Of a stretch of DNA of 64,000 bases, positions 1 through 7,691 are shown in pieces (position 1 is the stretch's first letter; each line of letters begins with the position of its first letter). Origin of the DNA: Adlercreutzia hattorii (GTDB taxonomy: Bacteria > Actinomycetota > Coriobacteriia > Coriobacteriales > Eggerthellaceae). The stretch is taken from contig NZ_AP022829.1 of assembly GCF_011405655.1 (NCBI RefSeq), positions 1,721,001-1,785,000 on the forward strand, in the 5' to 3' direction. The position numbers and the translations under genes are program-made. The notes below the pieces were generated by a model that had not been told where the DNA came from, searched no databases, and saw only the letters and a list, made by a program, of their open reading frames with translations.

Positions 1-696
1 GGGCATGCGGGAGGCGAGCATGGTCTTGCCCGAGCCGGGCGGCCCCATCATGAGCAGCCCGTGACCGCCGGCCGCGGCGATCTGGAAGGCCCGCTTGGCC
101 GTCTCGTGGCCCGCGACCTCCGCGAAGTCGAGCGCCTCGACGGCCGCCACCGAGACCGCCCGCCCCCCGTGGGCCGGCAGCACCGCCGCCGCGCCTCCCT
201 CACGGGCCGCCTGAGCCAGCGACGTCATGGCGAGCAGCCGCACGTCGTCCAAGGGCACCGGATCGCTGTCGGCGGCGCAGACGAAGTCCAGCCCGAGGCG
301 CCGGGCGCAGATGGCGCAGGCGAGCGTGCCCGCCACCGGCCGCACCCGCCCATCCAGCGAGAGCTCGCCCACGTAGAGCGCGTCCCGCGCCCAAGCCGGA
401 TCGATCTGCCCCGTGGCCGCCAGAATGCCCAAGGCTATGGGAAGGTCGAACCCCGAACCCGTCTTGCGCAGATGGCTCGGCGCCAGGTTCACGACGATCT
501 TCTCCCCCGGCATGGAGAACCCCGCTGCCCGCAGCGCGGCGCGCACCCGCTCCCGCGCCTCCTGGATGGCCGCATCCGGCATGCCCACGATGGCCATGCC
601 CGGCAGGCCGCCGGAAACGACCACCTCGACCCGCACCGGCACCACTTCCACGCCGCGAACCGTCGCCCCCATGACGGCGCATTGACCCCGCGCCAC
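1..696 (-). CDS. comM: ComM/YifB-family Mg-chelatase-like AAA+ ATPase, 3' part cut by window edge
   Basis: Only the N-terminal 232 codons are present. They contain the ChlI-like N-terminal domain typical of YifB/ComM (residues ~10-190, with [18 protein letters not shown] and [20 protein letters not shown]), and the Walker A motif GPPGSGKT appears just before the left edge. In naturally transformable bacteria ComM is a hexameric helicase that promotes branch migration during integration of imported DNA; that role here is inferred from the family. The best start is GTG at 696, just after the yraN stop (700), because family members carry residues before the internal ATG at 672. It is probably co-transcribed with yraN from the element at 1232-1300. 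Confidence 0.9.
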   Translation of the reverse strand, partial: MARGQCAVMGATVRGVEVVPVRVEVVVSGGLPGMAIVGMPDAAIQEARERVRAALRAAGFSMPGEKIVVNLAPSHLRKTGSGFDLPIALGILAATGQIDPAWARDALYVGELSLDGRVRPVAGTLACAICARRLGLDFVCAADSDPVPLDDVRLLAMTSLAQAAREGGAAAVLPAHGGRAVSVAAVEALDFAEVAGHETAKRAFQIAAAGGHGLLMMGPPGSGKTMLASRMP

Positions 697-699
697 GGC

Positions 700-1200
700 T
701 CAACCCACCGAATAGGCGCCCAGATGGTGCCGGATGAAGGCGCGGTCGTCGGAGAGCACGATAATGGCCACCACATCGAAGCGCACCACGGCCTCGCCGA
801 AGAAATGGTCTTGGATGTAGGCGAGGGCGATGCGCTCGTACTTCTCGCGCTTGGCCCGGGTGACCGCCTCGCTGGGCAGCCCCTTGTCGGCGTTGCGGCG
901 CGTCTTCACCTCGACGAACACGAGCGCCTCGTCGTTGACGGCGATGATATCGGCCTCCCCGGCGAAACAGGTCCAGTTGCGCTCGAGGATGGTGTAGCCG
1001 TTGCGCTGGAGGAACCGCGCGGCCGCCTCCTCGCCCCGCGCCCCCAGCGCCTGGTTGCGGCGTCCCTGGGCGTTCGGGTCGGCAGGCCGCCGCTTCCTCG
1101 ATCCCTCCCTCGCCTTGCGTTTGGGCGCCGACGCGGACTTGGGCTTCTTCTCCTTAATCGCGGGACGCTCCAACACGCCCGCCTCACTGCTCGCAGCCAT
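700..1200 (-). CDS. YraN/UPF0102 family putative nuclease
   Basis: A 166-residue protein. The core (residues ~60-166) has the UPF0102 pattern GEEAAARFLQRNGY ... GEADIIAVND ... LVFVEVKTR, a restriction-endonuclease-like (PD-(D/E)XK) fold with the E-x-K catalytic pair in VEVK. The biochemical role of the family is unproven, but it is nearly always next to comM/dprA and rnhB, as here. The N-terminal ~55 residues are Lys/Arg-rich and low complexity. The start at ATG 1200 is supported by AAAGGAGCGC upstream; a longer frame reaching 1299 would run through the conserved promoter element and is not credible. Likely promoter: the palindromic element at 1241-1300. Confidence 0.88.
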   Translation of the reverse strand: MAASSEAGVLERPAIKEKKPKSASAPKRKAREGSRKRRPADPNAQGRRNQALGARGEEAAARFLQRNGYTILERNWTCFAGEADIIAVNDEALVFVEVKTRRNADKGLPSEAVTRAKREKYERIALAYIQDHFFGEAVVRFDVVAIIVLSDDRAFIRHHLGAYSVG

Positions 1201-1231
1201 AAGGTGCGCTCCTTTCCTCTCGATGGAGCAC

Positions 1232-1342
1232 ACCTTAGTCGAGCACGACCGTAAAAATGACGCGGGAATGTCCCGTTTCGTTCCTCGCGCCGACCGCACT
1301 GGCGTCGCAACAGCGTCGCACTAGCGTCGCATCGACGTCGCA
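1232..1342 (-). promoter_or_regulatory. Palindromic promoter element shared with comF, preceded by an 11-bp-period tandem array
   Basis: Read on the minus strand. Four TGCGACG units begin every 11 bp (plus-strand CGTCGCA at 1303, 1314, 1325 and 1336). They are followed by GTGCGGTCGGCGCG, then the perfect 5-bp-arm palindrome CGGGA-CAT-TCCCG (1263-1275), then CGTCATTT..ACGGTCGTG and a -10-like TAAGGT (1237-1232). The same order and spacing occurs upstream of comF at 48361-48425, including a TA...T hexamer exactly 6 nt after GTCGTG. There is no good -35 hexamer, which suggests a promoter that depends on an activator. Confidence 0.6.
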
Positions 1343-1348
1343 AAATCC

Positions 1349-2140
1349 CTAGAACAGGCTCTCCTGGGCGGCGAAGGAGCAGAAGCTGCGCCGGTGGATG
1401 GGACAAAGCCCCCGCTCACGGATGGCCGCCATATGGCCCTCGGAGCCGTATCCCTTGTTCGATTCGAAGCCGTAGCCGGGGTACTGCTCGGCATAGGCCT
1501 CCATCACATGATCGCGCGCCACCTTGGCCACGAGCGACGCGGCGGCGATGGAGGCACACTTCCCGTCCCCCTTCACGACGTTCACCTCCCGCGGATCAAG
1601 ATGCAGCGGGTTGCCGTCCAGAAGCACGACATCCACCGCGACGCCCTGGGCCTCCACCTCGGCGATGGCGGCGGCAAAGGCCCGGCGCAGGGCCGCCGTC
1701 ATGCCCACCCGGTCGATGTCGGCCGGCTCCACGTACTGCACCGTCCACGCCCGGGCGCGCCGGCGCACTTCGCCTGCGATGGCCTCGCGGTCCTCCGGCC
1801 TCACCTGCTTGGAGTCGTTGAGCCCGGCGATGGGGTCGTCCGCATCCAGCACCACGCCCCCCACGGCCAAAGGCCCCGCCAAGGGCCCGCGTCCCACCTC
1901 ATCGAGCCCGATGACCACCGACCCTCCCCGCTCGGCGGCGAGCTCCCGCTCGAAAGCGTACATCCCCGCGAGCCGCGCCTCCTCTGCGGCCTCGGCCTCA
2001 AGACGGCGGCGCGCCACCTCCACGGCGGCCCGTACGCCCTTGCGCGTGTCGGCCACAAGCGACCGCTCCAGCACGGCGAAGGCGGCCGCGTCGGCCTCCT
2101 GCAGCTTCCGTCGGATCTCGGGGACGGTCAGATCAATCAC
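1349..2140 (-). CDS. rnhB: Ribonuclease HII
   Basis: A 263-residue type 2 RNase H that cuts RNA in RNA-DNA hybrids and removes misincorporated ribonucleotides. Catalytic motifs are visible: IGLDEVGRGPLAGP (Asp-Glu pair), DSKQ, LLDG and SIAAASLVAKVARD. The C-terminal YGFESNKGYGSEGHM...GLCPIHRRSF is also typical. About 70 residues precede the catalytic core, a modest extension compared with the ~200-residue E. coli enzyme. Start: GTG at 2140 with AAGGAG 7 nt upstream; the longer frame to 2359 overlaps the rplS terminator and rplS itself. Part of the common actinobacterial order rplS-rnhB-yraN-comM. Confidence 0.93.
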   Translation of the reverse strand: MIDLTVPEIRRKLQEADAAAFAVLERSLVADTRKGVRAAVEVARRRLEAEAAEEARLAGMYAFERELAAERGGSVVIGLDEVGRGPLAGPLAVGGVVLDADDPIAGLNDSKQVRPEDREAIAGEVRRRARAWTVQYVEPADIDRVGMTAALRRAFAAAIAEVEAQGVAVDVVLLDGNPLHLDPREVNVVKGDGKCASIAAASLVAKVARDHVMEAYAEQYPGYGFESNKGYGSEGHMAAIRERGLCPIHRRSFCSFAAQESLF

Positions 2141-2171
2141 CTCGGGCTCCTTCCCACCGGCGAGGAATACG

Positions 2172-2196
2172 AAAAAGGGCCCCCGAAGGAGCCCTC
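2172..2196 (-). terminator. Rho-independent terminator of rplS
   Basis: On the minus strand AGGGCTCC-TTC-GGGGGCCCT is followed directly by a T run. It lies between the rplS stop and the rnhB start. Confidence 0.8.
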
Positions 2197-2216
2197 GCAA
2201 ACACAAAAGATAAGGC

Positions 2217-2564
2217 CTAGCGGAACGCCTTCTCCTTGATCTTGGCGGCCTTGCCCACCTTGTTGCGCAGATAGTACAGCTTGGCGCGACGCACATCGCC
2301 CTTGCGGGTGACCTCGATCTTCTCGATCTTCGGGGAATGCACCGGGAAGGTGCGCTCAACGCCGATGGAGAAGCTGATCTTGCGCACGGTGAAGGTCTCG
2401 CGGACCGACTCGCCCTGGCGGCGGATGACGTCGCCCTGGAACACCTGGATACGCTCGCGGTTGCCCTCGGTGATGCGGTAGTGGACCTTCACATTGTCGC
2501 CCACGTGGAACTCGGGGAGGTCCTGCTTGATCTGCTGCTGCTCAATAGCGCGAATGATATCCAT
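2217..2564 (-). CDS. rplS: 50S ribosomal protein L19
   Basis: A 115-residue protein with the full L19 pattern: [11 protein letters not shown] at the N-terminus, [31 protein letters not shown], and [20 protein letters not shown] near the C-terminus. It binds 23S rRNA at the subunit interface. The length matches the family. A good promoter lies upstream (-10 TATACT at 2634-2629) and a hairpin terminator follows the stop, so it is probably mostly monocistronic. Confidence 0.98.
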   Translation of the reverse strand: MDIIRAIEQQQIKQDLPEFHVGDNVKVHYRITEGNRERIQVFQGDVIRRQGESVRETFTVRKISFSIGVERTFPVHSPKIEKIEVTRKGDVRRAKLYYLRNKVGKAAKIKEKAFR

Positions 2565-2628
2565 TGCCTTTTCCTACTCTATACTTCTAAATGGTCTTGC
2601 ATCATTTCTCGTTTGGACGCGATTTGAC

Positions 2629-2657
2629 AGTATATCGCCCCTATACCCTCGGCGCAA
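2629..2657 (-). promoter_or_regulatory. Sigma-70-type promoter for rplS
   Basis: On the minus strand, -35 TTGCGC (2657-2652) and -10 TATACT (2634-2629) are separated by 17 bp. The predicted leader is about 58 nt. Confidence 0.6.
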
Positions 2658-2729
2658 GGGAAATTATCGCGCCTTTCTGGGAAAGTCCACGAACGGCACA
2701 CGGAAGCTCGAAGCGGTGTGACGAAGGAG

Positions 2730-3665
2730 CTACTTCTCCTCTTCCTCCACGATGACGAACTCGTCGTCGCCCTCGGTCTCCTGGGCCACGAGCATCTGCT
2801 CGAACATGGAGGCCGTGGCCGTGAAGTCGCTCGGAAGCACCACGGTGGACTGGCGGCCGTTGCGGGCGAACTCGCTCATCATGTCGGTCCACTGGGTGAA
2901 GATGAACAGCTGGTTGGCCTCAGCTGCCGACACGCCGGAGCTCTTGATGACCGCCAGCGACTCCGAGATGCCGTCGGCGATGGCCTTGCGCTGGGCCGCG
3001 ATACCGCGACCAGCCTGCTCCATGGCCTCGGCGCGAGCCCGTGCCTCGGTGACCACCTTGATGCGCTCGGCCTCGGCCAGCGACTGGGCCGCCTCCTTCT
3101 CGCGCTGGGCGGAGTTGATGCGGTTCATGGACTGCTCCACGTCGGCGGGCAAATCGATGGAGGTGATGAGCGTGCTCACCACGTCGTAGCCATAGGCCAC
3201 CATGAGGCCGGAGACGGTCTGGTTCACGTCAGAGGCGATGGCGTCCTTCTTGTCGAACACCTCATCGAGGGTGTACTGCGGCACGCTGGAGCGCAGGGCG
3301 TCGATGAGGTAGGAGCGCATCTGGGCCGTGGGATTGGCCAGCATGTAGTAGCTGCGCCACACGCCCGAGGGCTGTCCCTGGGACGCCGGTTGGGCGCTCA
3401 CGCGGTACTGGGCGGCGATGGCCATGGTCACCGTCACGTTGTCGCGGGTCTTCGCGTCGATGCCGAACTGCTCCTGGCGGGTACGCATGTCCACCTTGGC
3501 GGCGATGGTCTCGAAGAACGGGATCTTGAGGTTCAGGCCCGCGCCCACCGTGCGGTTGAACTTGCCCAGCCGCTCAATGATGTAGACGTTCTGCTGCGGA
3601 ACGATGAACAGCGCCTGGGGCAGGAGCAGCACCAAGAGAACGATGATGATAGCAAGTCCGATCAT
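2730..3665 (-). CDS. SPFH/band 7 (stomatin-like) membrane protein
   Basis: A 311-residue protein. Residues ~1-22 form one hydrophobic segment (MIGLAIIIVLLVLLLP). The SPFH domain follows (~23-190: VPQQNVYIIERLGKFNRTVGAG, VDMRTRQEQF, TRDNVTVTMAIAAQYRV), then an Ala/Glu/Arg-rich coiled coil (~190-240). The C-terminus is acidic (EGDDEFVIVEEEEK). Family members (QmcA/stomatin type) oligomerise on the membrane and often act with a NfeD protein or a protease; no such partner is adjacent here. It is divergent from the fusion gene at 3776. The substrate or partner is unknown. Confidence 0.9.
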   Translation of the reverse strand: MIGLAIIIVLLVLLLPQALFIVPQQNVYIIERLGKFNRTVGAGLNLKIPFFETIAAKVDMRTRQEQFGIDAKTRDNVTVTMAIAAQYRVSAQPASQGQPSGVWRSYYMLANPTAQMRSYLIDALRSSVPQYTLDEVFDKKDAIASDVNQTVSGLMVAYGYDVVSTLITSIDLPADVEQSMNRINSAQREKEAAQSLAEAERIKVVTEARARAEAMEQAGRGIAAQRKAIADGISESLAVIKSSGVSAAEANQLFIFTQWTDMMSEFARNGRQSTVVLPSDFTATASMFEQMLVAQETEGDDEFVIVEEEEK

Positions 3666-3775
3666 GGGATTCCTTTCGTCGAGGGGGCAAGGCGATGGAT
3701 TGGCAACGCCTCGCCTGATTCGCCTTCCATAGTACTACAATGGAGCGAACCTACCGCGAAGTTTAAGGAGTTGCC

Positions 3776-5080
3776 GTGATAGAACCAGCCCGCGCCGCCT
3801 TCCTGCTCATCGATATGCAGAACGGATTCATCGACGCCGCCTCGCCCTTGTGCATCGCCGGTGCCGCCGCCACCGTTCCCGCCTGCGCCCATGCCCTGGC
3901 CGCCGCCCGCGAGCACGGCCTCGCCGTCTTCCACGTGCGCCGCGCCTACGCTGCCGACGGCAGCGATGTGGAGGCCGTGCGCTGGGAGACATGGGCGGAA
4001 GGAGGTCGGCCCCTCTCGGCCGCCGACCCTGCGAGCCTCGACTGCCCGCCCGAGCTTTCACCCGCGCCCGGTGAGCCCGTCATTATGAAGCCGAGCTGGT
4101 CGGCCTTCTTCGGCACCGAGCTGGCCGCCACGATGCGCCAACAGGGCATTGGCACCATCGTGCTCGCCGGCACCACCACCCCCAACTGCGTGCGCTCGAC
4201 GGCTTACGACGGTCTCGCGCTCGGCTTCAACGTGGCCGTCCTGCGAGATGCCACCTCCTCGCGCACCCCCGAGGTGCAGGAGGCGAACCTGGCGGACATG
4301 GAGGCCGTGGGCATCCAGCTCATCTTTACCGACGACTTCGCGGCGAACGGCCTGCTGCATATTCGCGACACCGAGGGCGAAGTCGCCCGTGCCGTGGCCC
4401 TGGAGCGGGCGACGCAGGAGGAGACGGAAGGTGCGGCGGACAAGACAAACGCGGTCGTAGGAAACCCCGTCGCGCCCCTGCCTCCTACCCCGGCCCTGGA
4501 GTCCGTCGAGACCGTCTCCACCGGCTGGATCAACAAGTACCACCTGCACTACACGCTGCCCGACGGGCGCCCCTACACCTATGAGGGTGTTTCCCGCAAG
4601 GGGCCCGCGCGCTACGAGGCCGCCTTGAAGACCTTGAGGAGCACCGGTGCGCCCGACCCCGACGCCGTGTGCATCGTGCCCCTTCTGCCCGATGGCTCGG
4701 TGCTGCTGGAGCGCGAGTTCCGCTACCCGCTGAACAGCTGGTGCGTGTCGCTGCCCGCCGGCCTCATCGACGCCGGCGAGTCCCTGGAAGAGGCCGTGAC
4801 CCGCGAACTTTCCGAGGAGACCGGCTACCGCCTGCGCGACGACATCGCCCCGGCGGTGCGCCCGCTGCCCCAACCCGGCTTCTCGTCCACGGGTCTTACC
4901 GAGGAGAACGTGCAAGTGGTCTTCGCCCAGGTGGAGCCGGCCGGCCCGGCGCGCCCCGACAGCGCCGAGCTCATCGAGCCCTTCACCGTGGCCCGCACTG
5001 ACCTGCGCGCCTTCCTGGACGCCAACCAGCTCCCCATCGGCACCCGCTGCCAGCTTATTCTGGAGCTGCTGGCGCTCTAG
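3776..5080 (+). CDS. Fusion protein: isochorismatase-like hydrolase + Nudix (ADP-ribose-pyrophosphatase-like) hydrolase
   Basis: A 434-residue two-domain protein. Residues ~5-205 are a cysteine hydrolase of the isochorismatase/nicotinamidase superfamily: AFLLIDMQNGFID gives the catalytic Asp, IMKPSWSAFFGT the Lys, and TTTPNCVRSTAYDG the Cys nucleophile. A ~35-residue Glu/Ala linker follows. Residues ~240-434 are a Nudix domain with a perfect Nudix box, GLIDAGESLEEAVTRELSEE followed by TGY (GX5EX7REUXEEXGU), and surroundings like ADP-ribose pyrophosphatases. Start GTG at 3776 is set by AAGGAG 5 nt upstream. If the first domain is a nicotinamidase, both halves would act in NAD+ turnover; this is inference, since other isochorismatase-fold enzymes use different substrates. 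Confidence 0.9.
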   Translation: MIEPARAAFLLIDMQNGFIDAASPLCIAGAAATVPACAHALAAAREHGLAVFHVRRAYAADGSDVEAVRWETWAEGGRPLSAADPASLDCPPELSPAPGEPVIMKPSWSAFFGTELAATMRQQGIGTIVLAGTTTPNCVRSTAYDGLALGFNVAVLRDATSSRTPEVQEANLADMEAVGIQLIFTDDFAANGLLHIRDTEGEVARAVALERATQEETEGAADKTNAVVGNPVAPLPPTPALESVETVSTGWINKYHLHYTLPDGRPYTYEGVSRKGPARYEAALKTLRSTGAPDPDAVCIVPLLPDGSVLLEREFRYPLNSWCVSLPAGLIDAGESLEEAVTRELSEETGYRLRDDIAPAVRPLPQPGFSSTGLTEENVQVVFAQVEPAGPARPDSAELIEPFTVARTDLRAFLDANQLPIGTRCQLILELLAL

Positions 5081-5172
5081 CATAGCCGGAACCCCCACGT
5101 CCTCCTCTCTCGGTAAGTACCGAGTGGCGCCACAAAATGGCGGCCGACTCTTCGTGAACCATGGAAGGCAAC

Positions 5173-5206
5173 GAAAAAGGCGACGACCTCCGTCGGTCGC
5201 CGCCTT
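5173..5206 (-). terminator. Rho-independent terminator of hcp
   Basis: Inverted repeat GGCGAC-GACCTCCGTC-GGTCGCC; on the minus strand the stem is followed by TTTTTCGTT. It lies in the convergent gap between the fusion gene and hcp. Confidence 0.7.
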
Positions 5207-5270
5207 CCGTTTGCCTCGCATCGCATCGCGCTCGCGCGATCTCTCGGGGCTCCTCGTTCTGTGCTCGGCG

Positions 5271-6857
5271 CTACTCGCCCAGAAGCTCCGCGAGGTCGGC
5301 CTCCGGGGTGGTGATGGGGGCGATGCCGTAGTTCTCGACGAGGACGTCGAGAACGCCCGGGCTCACGAAGGCCGGCAGCGTGGGGCCGAGCTTGATATTC
5401 CGAATACCCAGGTACAGCAGCGTGAGCAGGATGCAGACGGCCTTCTGCTCGTACCAGGACAGCACCATGGACAGCGGCAGGTCGTTCACGCCGCAGTCGA
5501 AGGCCTCGGCCAGGGCTACGGCCACCTGGATGGCGCTGTAGGCATCGTTGCACTGGCCCATGTCCATGAGGCGCGGCAGGCCGCCGATCTCGCCCAGATC
5601 GAGGTCGTTGAAGCGGTACTTGCCGCAGGCCAGGGTGAGCACCACCGTGTCGTCGGGGGTGGCCTTCACGAAGTCGGTGTAGTAGTTGCGGCCCGGGCGC
5701 GCGCCGTCGCAGCCGGCGACGAGGAAGAAGTGCTTGATGGCGCCGCTCTTCACCGCGTCCACCACCGTGTCGGCCACGGAGAGCACCGTGCCCTGGGCGA
5801 AGCCCGTGGTCATCGTCGTGCCGCCGTTGATGCCGGGAATCGTGTGGGGCTCGTCGTAGCCGCCCAGCTCCAGCGCCTTCTGGATAACCGGGCCGAAGTC
5901 CTTGTCGGGGCCGATATGCGTGCAGCCGGGGAAGGCGACGACTTCCGTGGTGAACACGTTGTCGGCGTAGCTCTCCTTGGGAGGCATGAGACAGTTGGTG
6001 GTGAACAGGAAGGCCGCGGGCACGCCGTCGAACTCCTTCTTCTGGTTCTGCCACGCGGTACCGAAATTGCCCTTGAGCTGCGGGTACTTCTTCAGCTCCG
6101 GATAGGCGTGGGCCGGCAGCATCTCGCCGTGGGTGTAGATGCTCACGCCTGTGCCCTCGGTCTGCTCCAGCAGAAGCTTCAGGTCGTGCAAGTCGTGGCC
6201 GGAGATGACGATGAACGGGCCCGGCTCCACCTCCATGGCGACGGTGGTGGGCTCCGGCGTGCCGTAAGTGCCCGTGTTGGCCTCATCGAGCAGCCTCATG
6301 CAGCCGAGGTTCACCTCGCCCACCTTCAGCGCCAGGGGCAGAAGCGCGTCCACCGAGCCCGGCTCGGCCAGCTGCGCCAGGGCGTCGGCGAAGAACTCGT
6401 CGACAGTCGCGTCGCGGTAGCCCAGCACCCGGGCGTGGTAGGCGTAGGCCGCCGTACCGCGCAGGCCGAACAGCACGAGGGACTTGAGCGAGCGGATGTC
6501 CTCGTCGTCGCCCCAGATCTGGTCGACGTCGTAGTCGGAGACCGGCTCGATGCCGGCCGCGGCGGCCACGGCGACCGTCTCGACGCGCACTGCGTCCTTA
6601 AGCGCGGTCACGGCCTGCCCGTCGAAGTTCACGTTGGTCATGCAGGTGAACAGGCCGTCCACGATGAGATCGCAGATACGGTCGTTCTTGACGCCGGCCT
6701 CCCGGGCCGTGCGGGCCAAAGCGATCATCGCCCCGGTCAGCGCGTCCTGGGCATCGGCCACATCGGCCGGCTTGCCGCACACGCCGGCGCCGCCGGTGCA
6801 GGCCTCGCACTTCGCCACCTGCTCGCATTGGAAGCAAAACATTTGCTCTGTCGCCAT
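5271..6857 (-). CDS. hcp: Hybrid-cluster protein / hydroxylamine reductase
   Basis: A 528-residue hybrid-cluster protein (prismane), acting in nitrosative-stress defence as a NO or hydroxylamine reductase. The N-terminal cysteines (CFQCEQVAKCEAC...GVCGK) bind the Fe-S cluster. Later motifs VISGHDLHDL, THGEMLPAHAYP, FTTNCLMPP, FPGCTHIG and KHFFLVAGCDGARPGRNYYTDF carry the hybrid-cluster ligands. The N-terminal spacing is C-x2-C-x5-C-x2-C-x5-C. ATG 6857 has AAAGGGAG upstream; a longer frame (to 7451) crosses the regulatory region and is rejected. The divergent Crp/Fnr gene and the palindrome at 6961-6974 suggest nitrosative-stress control. Confidence 0.95.
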   Translation of the reverse strand: MATEQMFCFQCEQVAKCEACTGGAGVCGKPADVADAQDALTGAMIALARTAREAGVKNDRICDLIVDGLFTCMTNVNFDGQAVTALKDAVRVETVAVAAAAGIEPVSDYDVDQIWGDDEDIRSLKSLVLFGLRGTAAYAYHARVLGYRDATVDEFFADALAQLAEPGSVDALLPLALKVGEVNLGCMRLLDEANTGTYGTPEPTTVAMEVEPGPFIVISGHDLHDLKLLLEQTEGTGVSIYTHGEMLPAHAYPELKKYPQLKGNFGTAWQNQKKEFDGVPAAFLFTTNCLMPPKESYADNVFTTEVVAFPGCTHIGPDKDFGPVIQKALELGGYDEPHTIPGINGGTTMTTGFAQGTVLSVADTVVDAVKSGAIKHFFLVAGCDGARPGRNYYTDFVKATPDDTVVLTLACGKYRFNDLDLGEIGGLPRLMDMGQCNDAYSAIQVAVALAEAFDCGVNDLPLSMVLSWYEQKAVCILLTLLYLGIRNIKLGPTLPAFVSPGVLDVLVENYGIAPITTPEADLAELLGE

Positions 6858-6932
6858 AGACACTCCCTTTCGGGTCGCGGCCCTTGCGGCCGTGTTCCAG
6901 TAGATAGACGGCACCGTTGCGCCGCTGTTGTG

Positions 6933-6974
6933 AAGGTACTGGCACGGCAGGGCATTGTATGTTGTAATCACAAC
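6933..6974 (-). promoter_or_regulatory. hcp promoter with Crp/Fnr-type operator (candidate HcpR site)
   Basis: GTTGT-AATC-ACAAC (6961-6974) is a 5-bp-arm palindrome of the TTGTnnnnACAA type bound by Crp/Fnr regulators. On the minus strand a -10-like TACCTT (6938-6933) would put the start of transcription near 6926, so the operator centre is about 41.5 bp upstream, the classic position for activation. A better -10 match (TACAAT, 6959-6954) would instead put the operator over the promoter, so the direction of control is not settled. Confidence 0.5.
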
Positions 6975-7007
6975 AAACGAAGCTTCCTTCAATGAAAAGG
7001 TTGACCC

Positions 7008-7691
7008 ATGGAACGAAACGCCTTCCTGGCTGGAACGCCGCTGTTTTCGGGCGTGGCATCGCAGGAGGTCGGCGCGATGCTCGATTGCCTTGATGCCCAT
7101 GAGCGCCGCTATGCCCAGGGCGAGCGCATCCATCATATGGGGGATTCGGTGTCCACTGCCGGCATCGTGCTCACGGGGCGCGTCCGCATCGAGCACGTCG
7201 ACCCCTGGGGCAACGTGAGCGTCGTGGGCATGCGCGGGCCCGGTGCCATGTTCGGCGAGGCCTACGCCGCCGCCGGCGAGCCGCTGCTCGTGGACGTCGT
7301 CGCCGACCAGGACTGCACCGTCCTCTTCCTGAATCTCGCGAAGGTGGTCGGCCCCTGCTCGTGCCGCTGCGACCACCACGCCCTCGTGGCCCGCAACATG
7401 ATCGCCGCCATCGCTCGGCAGAGCCTCGCCCTCTCGCGCCGCATCTTTCACGTAGCGCCCAAGTCCATCCGCGGCAAAGTGCTCGCCTACCTCTCCAATG
7501 AGGCCGAGCGCACCGGCACCCGCGAGTTCGACATCCCCTTCAACCGCCAGCAGCTCGCCGACTACCTGGGGGTGGATCGCAGCGCGCTATCGGCGGAGCT
7601 GTCCCGCATGCAGAAGGCGGGGCTCATCCGATGCCGCCGCAACCACTTCGCGCTGCCTCACTCCCCCTCGAACAGCACCGTGGAGAAGTAG
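7008..7691 (+). CDS. Crp/Fnr-family regulator, probably controlling hcp
   Basis: A 227-residue regulator. The cNMP-binding-like beta-roll (residues ~10-130: PLFSGVASQEVGAML, GIVLTGRVRIEHVDPWGN, GPGAMFGEAYAAAG) is followed by a dimer helix and a C-terminal winged helix-turn-helix (~165-220: FNRQQLADYLGVDRSALSAELSRMQKAGLI, written here in pieces of the motif). A cysteine cluster CSCRC lies near residue 123. Divergence from hcp and the operator between them point to an HcpR-type role, but the effector (NO via heme in known HcpR proteins) cannot be read from sequence. Its 3' end overlaps the convergent cysK by 34 bp. Confidence 0.85.
   Translation: MERNAFLAGTPLFSGVASQEVGAMLDCLDAHERRYAQGERIHHMGDSVSTAGIVLTGRVRIEHVDPWGNVSVVGMRGPGAMFGEAYAAAGEPLLVDVVADQDCTVLFLNLAKVVGPCSCRCDHHALVARNMIAAIARQSLALSRRIFHVAPKSIRGKVLAYLSNEAERTGTREFDIPFNRQQLADYLGVDRSALSAELSRMQKAGLIRCRRNHFALPHSPSNSTVEK

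Noticed and set aside
200-1406. Several overlapping frames on both strands at the left edge
   Set aside because: Shadows of comM and yraN in GC-rich sequence; Arg/Gly/Ala-rich with no motifs.
5271-7451. Hcp with a 200-residue N-terminal extension
   Set aside because: The extension covers the hcp-regulator promoter and the regulator gene; the true start at 6857 has a ribosome site and a standard Hcp N-terminus.
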